Shown here in pieces: positions 1-6,655 of a stretch of DNA of 10,187 bases. Where the stretch lies: the NCBI GenBank assembly GCA_035527835.1, contig DATKZS010000036.1, forward strand, positions 1 to 10,187. The letters are read 5' to 3'. Numbering within the stretch: position 1 is the stretch's first letter; every line of letters starts with the position of its first letter. The stretch comes from DATKZS01 sp035527835 [NCBI: bacterium]. Its GTDB lineage: Bacteria; RBG-13-61-14. Under the pieces are notes generated by a model. The model was given only the letters and a program-made list of their open reading frames with translations. It searched no databases and had not been told where the DNA came from. The translations under genes were made by a program, and so were the position numbers.

Positions 1-1113
1 AAGATTGACCCGGCCGTGGTCCAGAACCTGGGCGTGCGCACCACGGAGGCCAAGCTGGGCAAGCTCGTCAAGAAGATCCGGGCCGTGGGCACGTTCGAGA
101 CGAACGAGGAATCGCTGGTGTCCGTCAACACCAAGGTGGAGGGATGGATCGAGAAGCTCTACGTGAACAAGGCCGGCCAGACCGTGAAGCGGGGCGATCC
201 CCTGCTCAAGCTATACTCGCCGGAGTTGGTGAGCACTCAGCAGGAGTACATCGAGTCGCTGCGCTACCTGGACTCGGTCAAGGACAGCCCCTTCCCGGAA
301 GTGGTCGAGTCCGCGCGCTCCCTGGTCCTCGCCTCGGAGAAGCGCCTGCGCTTATGGGACATCTCCAGCGCGCAGATCAAGCGCCTGGCCCGCACCGGCA
401 AGGCCGGGAAGGACCTGACCCTGTACGCGCCCATCAGCGGCGTGGTGATGAAGCGCGAGGCGGTCAAGGGCATGAAGGTGATGCCGGGCATGGAGCTCTT
501 GAGCATCGCGGACCTGTCCACCCTCTGGTTGCAGTCGCGCTTCTACGAGCAGGACGTGGCCTGGGTCCGCCTGGGCGACCACGCCAGGATCGAGGTGGAT
601 TACCTGCCCGGCGATACCTTCTCCGGCAAGGTCTCATTCATCTATCCATACCTCGACAGCAAGACCCGCGACATCACCGCCCGCATCGTGATTGATAACC
701 ACGATCTCAAGCTCAAGCCCGGCATGTTCGCCACCATCACCATCGAGCATGAATCCGAACAGCCCGTGGTCTCCATCCCGGACGAGGCCGTGATCCGGAC
801 CGGCGTTCGCAACCTGGTGTTTATTGACCTGGGCGGCGGCAGGTTCGTGCCCCGCGAGGTCGGGCTCGGACGCTACGGCGACGGCCGCACCATCGAGATC
901 AAGTCCGGCTTGATCCCCGGCGAGCGCGTGGCGGTGAGCGGGCAGTTCCTGATTGATTCCGAGTCGAGAATGGAAGAGGCCGTGAGGAAGATGCTGGAGG
1001 CGCAGAAGACCGAGGCGCAACAGCCCGCGATGCCGGCCGCCTCTCCCGAGGCCGCGCCTCCTCAAAAAATGAACATGGAAGGCATGGACATGAAGGCGGA
1101 AGGCGGCAAGTAA
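1..1113 (+). CDS. cusB: CusB-type efflux RND periplasmic adaptor (3' part)
   Basis: This is the periplasmic membrane-fusion (adaptor) subunit of a heavy-metal RND efflux complex, which bridges the inner-membrane pump to an outer-membrane channel. The frame is open from base 1, so the true start, signal sequence and N-terminal metal-binding region lie upstream; 370 residues are visible. The sequence opens with the CusB-like stretch IDPAVVQNLGVRT. It continues with the first half of the barrel-sandwich domain (TKVEGWIEKLYVN), a helical hairpin (SPELVSTQQEYIES onwards), the second lipoyl-like half (YAPISGVVMKREAVKGM), a beta-barrel (LWLQSRFYEQDVAWVRLGD) and a membrane-proximal domain. The C-terminal tail is Ala/Pro-rich and ends in a methionine-rich motif, MNMEGMDM (bases 1069-1092), a plausible Cu(I)/Ag(I) ligand set. 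The stop TAA overlaps the ATG of the next gene by one base (TAATG), so the two are translationally coupled. The family is secure. The copper/silver substrate is inferred from the partner pump. Confidence 0.9.
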   Translation, partial: KIDPAVVQNLGVRTTEAKLGKLVKKIRAVGTFETNEESLVSVNTKVEGWIEKLYVNKAGQTVKRGDPLLKLYSPELVSTQQEYIESLRYLDSVKDSPFPEVVESARSLVLASEKRLRLWDISSAQIKRLARTGKAGKDLTLYAPISGVVMKREAVKGMKVMPGMELLSIADLSTLWLQSRFYEQDVAWVRLGDHARIEVDYLPGDTFSGKVSFIYPYLDSKTRDITARIVIDNHDLKLKPGMFATITIEHESEQPVVSIPDEAVIRTGVRNLVFIDLGGGRFVPREVGLGRYGDGRTIEIKSGLIPGERVAVSGQFLIDSESRMEEAVRKMLEAQKTEAQQPAMPAASPEAAPPQKMNMEGMDMKAEGGK

Positions 1114-4100
1114 TGATTGCCAAGCTCATAGAATGGTCCATCCGCAACCGCTTCATGGTCATGGTCATGACCGTGCTGATAATGGTGGTGGGAATTTACA
1201 CCATCGGCAACATCGCGGTTGACGCCATTCCCGACCTCTCCGACGTCCAGGTCATCATCCAGACCGACTACCCGGGCCAGGGCCCGCAGATCGTGGAGGA
1301 CCAGGTCACTTACCCCCTGGCCACGGCCATGCTCTCGGTGCCTTATGCCAAGGTCGTGCGCGGCTACTCATTCTTCGGCACGTCCTTTGTTTACATAATT
1401 TTCGAGGACGGCACCGATTTATACTGGGCGCGCTCGCGCGTGCTCGAATACATGAACACCGCCTCGAAATATCTTCCGCCGGGGGTCACTCCGCAGCTCG
1501 GGCCCGACGCCACCGGAGTGGGATGGATTTACGAGTACGCCCTCATTGACCCCACCGGCAAGCACGACCTCCAGGAGCTGCGCTCGCTCCAGGACTATTA
1601 TCTCAAGTACGAGCTGGTGAGCCTGCCCGGCGTGGCCGAGGTCGCGTCCGTCGGCGGATACGTCAAGCAGTACCAGGTGGAGGCGGACCCCATCAAGCTG
1701 CTCGCCTACCACATCCCGCTCTCCCAGGTCAAGATGGCGATCCGCGAATCCAACAACGACGTGGGCGGGCGCCTGATCGAGATGGGAGAGACCGAGTTCA
1801 TGGTGCGCGGCCTGGGCTACATCAAGTCAGTCGAAGACCTTGAAAACATCGCCCTCGGCGTTGACCAAAACGGCACGCCCATCCTGCTCCGCCAGGTGGC
1901 GGACGTGCACATCGGGCCCGAGCTGCGCCGCGGCCTCGCCGAGTACAACGGCGAGGGAGAGGCCGTGGGCGGCATCATCGTCATGAGGTGGGGCGAGAAC
2001 GCGCGGGAGGTCATCGAGCGCGTGAAAAAACGCCTGGCCGAGCTCAAGGCCGGACTGCCCGAAGGCGTCCGGATCGTCCCCGTCTATGACCGCTCCGGCC
2101 TGATTGACCGCGCCATCGAGACGCTGCGCGCAAAGCTGATCGAGGAAATCATCGTCGTCACCCTGGTCTGCATCGTATTCCTCGTGCACCTGCGCAGCTC
2201 CTTCGTGGCCGCCATCGCGCTGCCCCTCGGCGTCCTCATGTCCCTCATCACCATGCACCTCCTCAAGATCAACGCCAACATCATGAGCCTCGGCGGCATC
2301 GCCATCGCCATCGGTGTGATGGTGGACGCCTCCGTGGTCATGGTCGAGAACGCCCACAAGCACATCGAGCGCGACCAGGACCAGAAGCCGCACCTTGACA
2401 TCATCATGGACGCGGCCAAGGAGGTCGGGCCGGCGCTCTTCTTCTCCCTGCTCATCATCGTGGTCTCGTTCCTGCCCGTGTTCGCCCTGGGAGAGCAGTC
2501 CGGCCGGCTCTTCAAGCCTCTCGCCTACACCAAGACCTTCGCCATGGCGTGGGCCGCCATCATCTCCGTGACCCTGATCCCGGTGTTGATGTATTACTTC
2601 GTGCGCGGCAAGATCATGCGCGAGGAAAAGCACCCGCTCTCCCGCTTCTTCATCTGGATCTATCGGCCGCTGATTGACTGGGCCTTGCGCCGCCGGATCA
2701 CCGTGATCCTCGCCGCCGCCCTTATCATGGCCGTCACCATCCTGCCCCTGCAGAACCTGCTCTTCAACAAGGTCTACGTGCCGCTGCCCGGCTTCATGCG
2801 CCAGCTCGGCAGCGAGTTCATGCCCGCGCTGTGGGAGGGCGACCTGCTCTACATGCCGACCACCCTGCCCGGCATATCCATCGCCAAGGCCAGAGAGCTC
2901 CTCCAGCAGACCGACAAGATCATCCGCCGGTTCCCCGAGGTCAAGTCCGTGTTCGGCAAGATCGGACACGCCGAATCCGCCACCGATCCCGCGCCGCTCT
3001 CTATGATCGAGACCGTGATCCAGCTCAAGGACCCCAGGGAATGGCGCCCGGGCATGACCCGGGAAAAGCTTAAACAAGAGCTCAGCCAGGCCCTCAAGAT
3101 CCCCGGCCTCTCCGACACCTCGTGGGACGGGCCCATCAAAATCCGCATTGATATGCTCTCCACCGGATTCAAGTCGCCCGTCGGCATCAAGGTCATGGGC
3201 GACGACCTCGATAAGCTGGTGTCATTGAGCTCCGACATCGAGTCCGTGCTCATGTCGGTCAAGGGCACGCGCGGCACCTTTTCCGAGCGCACCACCGGCG
3301 GGAACTACGTGGACTTCAAGATCAATAGAGACCAGATCGCCCGCTACGGACTGTCGGTCGCGGACGTCGAAGACCTGATCATGAGCGCCGCCGGCGGCAT
3401 GAACGTCACCCGCACCGTCGAGGGACTCGAACGCTACCCGGTGAACCTGCGCTACCCCCGCGAGTACCGCGACCACCTCGACAGCCTGCGCAACTTGCTC
3501 GTGCCCACATCGGGCGGCGCCCAGGTGCCCATCGCTCAGCTCGCCGACATCGTGGTCCACAAAGGACCGGCCATGGTCAAGTCCGAGAACGCCCGCAAGA
3601 CCAACTGGCTCTTCATCTACCTCGATACTCCCGACGTGGGCGGCTACGTCGGGCGCGCCCAGGACGCCGTGGCCCAAAAGATCAAGCTGCCGCCCGGCTA
3701 CTCCATCATCTGGAGCGGACAGTACGAGTACATGGAGGCCGCGAGGAAGCGATTACAGGTGGTGATACCCCTGGCCGTCGCCATCATCTTCCTTCTCCTC
3801 TACATCCACTTCGGCAACATGGCCGAGAGCATGATCGTCATGGTCTCGCTGCCCTTCGCCCTGGTCGGCGGCGTGTGGCTGATGAGCGTGCTCGGCTACC
3901 AGACCTCGGTCGCCGTGTACGTGGGGTTCATCGCGCTGGGCGGACTGGCCGCCGAGACCGGCGTGGTCATGCTGGTTTATCTGGACGAGGTTTACGGCCG
4001 CATGAAGAGGGAAGGGCGCATGCGCTACCGCTCCGACCTGCGCCAGGCCGTCATCGAGGGCGCGGTCCTCCGCGTCCGCCCCAAGCTCATGACCGTGGGG

Positions 4101-4307
4101 ACCACCCTGATCGGACTCCTCCCCATCATGTTCGGCGTCAGCACCGGCTCCGAGGTCATGAAGCGAATCGCCGCGCCCATGGTCGGAGGACTCATCAGCT
4201 CCACCATCCTCACCCTCATCGTCATCCCCGCCATCTACGCCATGGTCAAGGCCCGCACCGTCCAGCCCGACCCGCCGCCCTCACAATCGGAAGCCTCTCC
4301 GCAATAA
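1113..4307 (+). CDS. cusA: CusA-type Cu(I)/Ag(I) efflux RND transporter, complete
   Basis: This inner-membrane proton-driven pump of the heavy-metal RND family has 1064 residues, close to the 1047 of E. coli CusA. TM1 lies near residues 12-32. A first TM block runs from about 340 to 500, with a further helix near 525-545. A second block runs from about 880 to 1045. Large periplasmic loops lie between. The TM4 signature GGIAIAIGVMVDAS carries the proton-relay Asp at residue 405. The partner Glu (AAETGVVML, residue 948) and Lys (VRPKLMT, residue 991) are also present. The three methionines that bind Cu(I)/Ag(I) in E. coli CusA (M573, M623, M672) have counterparts at M581 (LLYMP), M631 (PLSMIE) and M681 (IDMLSTG), with spacing of 50 and 50 residues against 50 and 49. 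This favours monovalent copper/silver over the Zn/Co/Cd of CzcA. The start codon overlaps the adaptor stop. No frameshift is seen. An outer-membrane CusC partner is not in the window and may lie upstream. Confidence 0.96.
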   Translation: MIAKLIEWSIRNRFMVMVMTVLIMVVGIYTIGNIAVDAIPDLSDVQVIIQTDYPGQGPQIVEDQVTYPLATAMLSVPYAKVVRGYSFFGTSFVYIIFEDGTDLYWARSRVLEYMNTASKYLPPGVTPQLGPDATGVGWIYEYALIDPTGKHDLQELRSLQDYYLKYELVSLPGVAEVASVGGYVKQYQVEADPIKLLAYHIPLSQVKMAIRESNNDVGGRLIEMGETEFMVRGLGYIKSVEDLENIALGVDQNGTPILLRQVADVHIGPELRRGLAEYNGEGEAVGGIIVMRWGENAREVIERVKKRLAELKAGLPEGVRIVPVYDRSGLIDRAIETLRAKLIEEIIVVTLVCIVFLVHLRSSFVAAIALPLGVLMSLITMHLLKINANIMSLGGIAIAIGVMVDASVVMVENAHKHIERDQDQKPHLDIIMDAAKEVGPALFFSLLIIVVSFLPVFALGEQSGRLFKPLAYTKTFAMAWAAIISVTLIPVLMYYFVRGKIMREEKHPLSRFFIWIYRPLIDWALRRRITVILAAALIMAVTILPLQNLLFNKVYVPLPGFMRQLGSEFMPALWEGDLLYMPTTLPGISIAKARELLQQTDKIIRRFPEVKSVFGKIGHAESATDPAPLSMIETVIQLKDPREWRPGMTREKLKQELSQALKIPGLSDTSWDGPIKIRIDMLSTGFKSPVGIKVMGDDLDKLVSLSSDIESVLMSVKGTRGTFSERTTGGNYVDFKINRDQIARYGLSVADVEDLIMSAAGGMNVTRTVEGLERYPVNLRYPREYRDHLDSLRNLLVPTSGGAQVPIAQLADIVVHKGPAMVKSENARKTNWLFIYLDTPDVGGYVGRAQDAVAQKIKLPPGYSIIWSGQYEYMEAARKRLQVVIPLAVAIIFLLLYIHFGNMAESMIVMVSLPFALVGGVWLMSVLGYQTSVAVYVGFIALGGLAAETGVVMLVYLDEVYGRMKREGRMRYRSDLRQAVIEGAVLRVRPKLMTVGTTLIGLLPIMFGVSTGSEVMKRIAAPMVGGLISSTILTLIVIPAIYAMVKARTVQPDPPPSQSEASPQ

Positions 4308-4370
4308 GTATGGAAACATCCGCTCGGTGGAAATTATTCGAGGGTTTTTGGGGCTTGATCACTGACCAGG

Positions 4371-4394
4371 GGGAACCCGATTAATCGGGTTTTC
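4371..4394 (+). terminator. Likely rho-independent terminator after cusA
   Basis: A perfect palindrome at 4374-4391 (AACCCGATTAATCGGGTT) forms a 7-bp stem with a TTAA loop. The stem can be extended outward by G-U pairs and one G-C pair to 4371/4394. A T-run (4390-4393, then CTT) lies at its 3' edge. It sits 64 bases after the cusA stop, where the cusBA transcript should end. The T-run partly overlaps the stem, so termination strength is uncertain. The same hairpin also fits the loop pattern of the adjacent hairpin cluster. Confidence 0.55.
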
Positions 4395-4490
4395 TTCAAG
4401 AGTGCAGGCCCGTCATTTATGGCGGGTATAGGGCGTTGCCAACCGCGGAGAAGGGCGTTTTAACGTCCTTCTCAATCCGGGCTTTAGCCG
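4374..4490. repeat. Cluster of hairpins sharing TTTA/TTAA loops (REP-like)
   Basis: The gap between convergent cusA and the vapB-like gene holds several inverted repeats in a row with different stems but nearly the same loop. (a) 4374-4391: arms AACCCGA/TCGGGTT, loop TTAA. (b) 4409-4426: arms CCCGTCA/TGGCGGG with one T-G wobble, loop TTTA. (c) 4448-4473: an almost perfect 26-base palindrome, outer arms GAGAAGG/CCTTCTC, one G-T wobble, loop TTTA at 4459-4462. (d) 4480-4489: GGC/GCC around TTTA, weak, possibly a decayed longer stem. No open reading frame with coding character was seen here. Shared loops with unrelated stems suggest a REP-like or non-autonomous palindromic element rather than four independent terminators. 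No transposase is nearby, so the class is not proven. Confidence 0.55.
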
Positions 4491-4544
4491 CTCTGCCTCA
4501 GCCGAGCTCAGAAGATCAGTTAGTCTCCCGCATGAGAACCCGGA

Positions 4545-4748
4545 CTATTTATTCCCGCTCTTCGGCTTTAAGGGATTTCTCTTGGAGGTCGTCCTCCTTT
4601 GTATTTCCATGACCTTCTTTATGTCTTTCGTCCGGAGCAATTCTCTAAGCGCGTAATCAACAAGCGCGTCGCGCGTTTTGATCCCGGTGGCCTTCTGACA
4701 TGCGGCCATGAGATTTTCGTCAAGGTCAACTCTTGTCCGCTTCAGCAT
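4545..4748 (-). CDS. VapB-like ribbon-helix-helix antitoxin, no toxin partner visible
   Basis: This 67-residue protein has the layout of short VapB-type antitoxins (DUF2191-like). An N-terminal strand (RTRVDLDENLM) is followed by a helix-turn-helix pair (ACQKATGIKTRDALVDYALREL), forming a ribbon-helix-helix DNA-binding dimer. A basic tail ends in KRNPLKPKSGNK. In known pairs the antitoxin binds its own promoter and neutralises a PIN-domain VapC RNase encoded just downstream. Here nothing VapC-like follows: the downstream strand runs into the hairpin cluster and then the 3' end of cusA. A strong ribosome site, CAGGAGG, lies 5 bases before the ATG. The gene begins 27 bases after the stop of the HARE-nuclease gene on the same strand, so they are probably co-transcribed. 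The basic tail is longer than I expect for this family and may replace the toxin-binding segment. It could be a decayed TA pair or a regulator of the cassette. Confidence 0.75.
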   Translation of the reverse strand: MLKRTRVDLDENLMAACQKATGIKTRDALVDYALRELLRTKDIKKVMEIQRRTTSKRNPLKPKSGNK

Positions 4749-4775
4749 TATTGCCTCCTGTCATGGCACCCTTTA

Positions 4776-5732
4776 TCATTCAATCTTCAATTTGTCCTTG
4801 ATGTACTTCCCAATGTCGGCGATCACCTCATCATATTCCGAGCGGTGAATACGCTTGGACTCGAAATCAATTTTAACGTCCTGAATGAATTTTTCGAAGT
4901 CGGTGTTCTGCTCGCAAAGTTTATTGATCGTCTCCCAGTCGAGCGCAGACCTGCTTCTGGCTGGATAGAGAATGGTTGAGCCGTCAACGTCATGGGGATC
5001 CAGGTGAATGATGCCGATGCCGAAGGATGAAGACAGGCGTTCGAGCTCCGTCAAAAACTCATCGTCCTGCAGTATTACCGGCGCTACAAGATAGCCTTCG
5101 TGTGCCCAGGACGAATTCGAGACGGCTTGGAAATATGCTTCCCTGTAGTTTGATTTCGTCAGCGACTTTTTGAGTTCAAAGGAGAAGAGTCGCAGGGAGT
5201 TGTTATCGGACAGCCGGTTGAACTCAATGACATCCGGGAGCCAGTCTTCGAGCGGCAGATAGAAACCCACTATGTCCGGGTGAATCCACTCGTTATAGCC
5301 AGACTTCGTCGATTTTTCGTGATATATGGTCTTAGTGTAGATGGAGCGGCCCCGGTTGAATATTGGATTCGCATATGCAAAATAGGTCAGAAGCGGGTGC
5401 AGATCACGCTCTTGATATTGGGTCTTGCGGTCCGGCTTTTCTATCTCCTCCTTCTCAATTTTTATTTCTGCTTCGCGGGGTAACTCTTTTTCTCGTTCGC
5501 GAAGAAAGAATCGAGCGGGTCTCTTTCCGACTTGAATGAACTTTGATCCTTCATTACGAATTTCAATATATAGGGCCGTGCCCAGGCTATTCCAAGGAGT
5601 TTTACCCCAAGCTTGCAGTTTTTTTGTGAGTCCCTTTTCTTCCGCAAATTCCCACGCTTCCTGATAGGTGAGCGGCTTATTACTCAACTTCAACACATCA
5701 TGGGCTAAATCGAGGAATGTATATTTAGCCAT
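4776..5732 (-). CDS. HARE-HTH domain protein with PD-(D/E)XK nuclease-like C-terminal region (COG2958-like)
   Basis: The protein has 318 residues and no signal peptide or membrane segment. Residues 1-80 match a HARE-HTH (HB1, ASXL, restriction endonuclease) winged-helix domain: FLDLAHDVLKLSNKPLTYQE, then KTPWNSLGTALYIEIRN, then FIQVGKRPARFFL. This domain is found in restriction endonucleases and chromatin proteins and is thought to read DNA. An acidic/basic linker (about 81-108) leads to a C-terminal region with the spacing of a PD-(D/E)XK nuclease core: His-Pro-Asp at 151-153, FELKK with Glu186 and Lys188, and a helix with Gln202 (EAYFQAVSNSSWAHEGYLV). The family link to COG2958 comes from recognising the N-terminal pattern; nuclease activity is inference. 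The ATG is preceded by AAGGAGG and overlaps the end of the upstream small gene. The VapB-like gene follows after 27 bases. Its codons are clearly AT-richer than those of sdh or cusA, suggesting acquisition. Confidence 0.75.
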   Translation of the reverse strand: MAKYTFLDLAHDVLKLSNKPLTYQEAWEFAEEKGLTKKLQAWGKTPWNSLGTALYIEIRNEGSKFIQVGKRPARFFLREREKELPREAEIKIEKEEIEKPDRKTQYQERDLHPLLTYFAYANPIFNRGRSIYTKTIYHEKSTKSGYNEWIHPDIVGFYLPLEDWLPDVIEFNRLSDNNSLRLFSFELKKSLTKSNYREAYFQAVSNSSWAHEGYLVAPVILQDDEFLTELERLSSSFGIGIIHLDPHDVDGSTILYPARSRSALDWETINKLCEQNTDFEKFIQDVKIDFESKRIHRSEYDEVIADIGKYIKDKLKIE

Positions 5733-5889
5733 TACAGCCTCCTTGAAAGATTTTCAAACGCCTTTCCGTTTCCTCTTGGGAAATGGTCCCTTCGGTCTCC
5801 GCTCTTTGAATGCCCTGCTGGATCTTTTCGATCAAGTATAAATGAGAGTGTACATCTTCCAGATTACAGTCATCAGGTAATTTAGTCAA
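5725..5889 (-). CDS. Small antitoxin-like protein, 54 residues, TTG start
   Basis: This short reading frame lies between sdhB and the HARE-nuclease gene. It starts at TTG (5889-5887), one base after the sdhB stop. The frame is closed by a TGA shortly upstream inside sdhB and has no ATG or GTG before its conserved-looking part, so TTG is the only sensible start. A weak ribosome site (GGAAG) lies upstream within the sdhB end. The protein reads TKLPDDCNLEDVHSHLYLIE, then KIQQGIQRAETEGTISQEET and RRLKIFQ. It looks acidic and mostly helical. I recognise the pattern (LP-D-C-x-LEDV-x-x-HLY-x-x-EKI ... ISQEE-x-x-RR) as like small proteins found beside RelE/ParE-type toxins, but I cannot name the family with certainty. 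Its last 8 bases overlap the first 8 of the nuclease gene, typical of translational coupling. It may be the partner or inhibitor of that protein. Confidence 0.6.
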   Translation of the reverse strand: MTKLPDDCNLEDVHSHLYLIEKIQQGIQRAETEGTISQEETERRLKIFQGGCNG

Positions 5890-5890
5890 T

Positions 5891-6655
5891 TCACTCTTCC
5901 CATGACAGCAGCGCCGCCTTCACGTACTCCCGGTTGAGGCGCGCGATGTTGACGATGCTGATCTGCTTGGGGCAGACGGCCTCGCACTCCTTGTGATTTC
6001 CGCAGTTGCCGAAGCCGAGCTCGTCCATCTCCCGCACCATGCGGAGCGCCCGCCGCGCCGCCTCCGGCCGGCCCTGGGGCAGGAGCGCGAGGTGCGAGAC
6101 CTTGGCGCCCACGAAGAGCATGGCCGAGCCGTTCGGGCACGCGGCCACGCACGCGCCGCAGCCGATGCACGCCGCCGCGTCGAACGCGAGCTCCGAGTTC
6201 CGTTGCGGGACCGGCGCCGCGTTGGCCTCCGGCGCGGAGCCGGTGATGACGGAAATGTAGCCGCCCGACTGGATGATTTTATCGAACGCGCCGCGGTCCA
6301 GCGCCAGGTCCTTGATCACCTTGAACGCCCGCGCCCGCCACGGCTCGATCACGATCAAATCGCCGTTCCCGAAATGCCGCATGTGGAGCTGGCACAGCGT
6401 CGTGCCCTTGAGGCTGCCGTGCGGCCTCCCGTTCACCACCGCCCCGCACATGCCGCAGATGCCCTCCCGGCAGTCGTGGTCGAACGCGATCGGGTCCTTG
6501 CCCGTAAGCGTCAGCCGCTCGTTCACGATGTCCAGCATCTCCAGGAACGAGGCGTCAGTAGGGACCGCCTTGGCCATATAAGTCTCAAACCCGCCCTTGG
6601 CCTCCGGCCCCTTCTGCCGCCAGACCTTCAACGTCAGATTGATCGTCTCGCTCAT
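5891..6655 (-). CDS. sdhB: Succinate dehydrogenase/fumarate reductase iron-sulfur subunit
   Basis: The iron-sulfur subunit carries electrons between the flavoprotein and the haem/quinone anchor on the cytoplasmic face. It has 254 residues, normal for the family. The N-terminal ferredoxin domain holds the [2Fe-2S] ligands C62, C67 and C70 (CREGICGMC) and C88 (GTTLC). The C-terminal domain holds [12 protein letters not shown] (C163, C166, C169, C173) and [12 protein letters not shown] (C218, C224, C228), which together supply the [4Fe-4S] and [3Fe-4S] clusters. The ATG overlaps the sdhA stop (ATGA), so the two are translationally coupled. The gene ends one base before a TTG-started small gene. 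No defects are seen. Sequence alone does not say whether the complex runs as succinate oxidase or fumarate reductase (frdB). Confidence 0.95.
   Translation of the reverse strand: MSETINLTLKVWRQKGPEAKGGFETYMAKAVPTDASFLEMLDIVNERLTLTGKDPIAFDHDCREGICGMCGAVVNGRPHGSLKGTTLCQLHMRHFGNGDLIVIEPWRARAFKVIKDLALDRGAFDKIIQSGGYISVITGSAPEANAAPVPQRNSELAFDAAACIGCGACVAACPNGSAMLFVGAKVSHLALLPQGRPEAARRALRMVREMDELGFGNCGNHKECEAVCPKQISIVNIARLNREYVKAALLSWEE

Noticed and set aside
1827-3077. A 416-codon open frame on the minus strand inside cusA
   Set aside because: It lies wholly antisense to a clear CusA gene, is rich in His, Asp and Gly as expected for the shadow of GC-rich codons, and shows no recognisable domain.
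4374-4490. The hairpin row as a CRISPR array or tRNA
   Set aside because: There is no regular repeat-spacer pattern with identical repeats, and no cloverleaf or anticodon arm can be drawn.
4599-4979. A 126-codon plus-strand frame opposite the VapB-like gene and the end of the nuclease gene
   Set aside because: It has no good ribosome site or known domain, and both minus-strand genes are better supported by ribosome sites and motifs.
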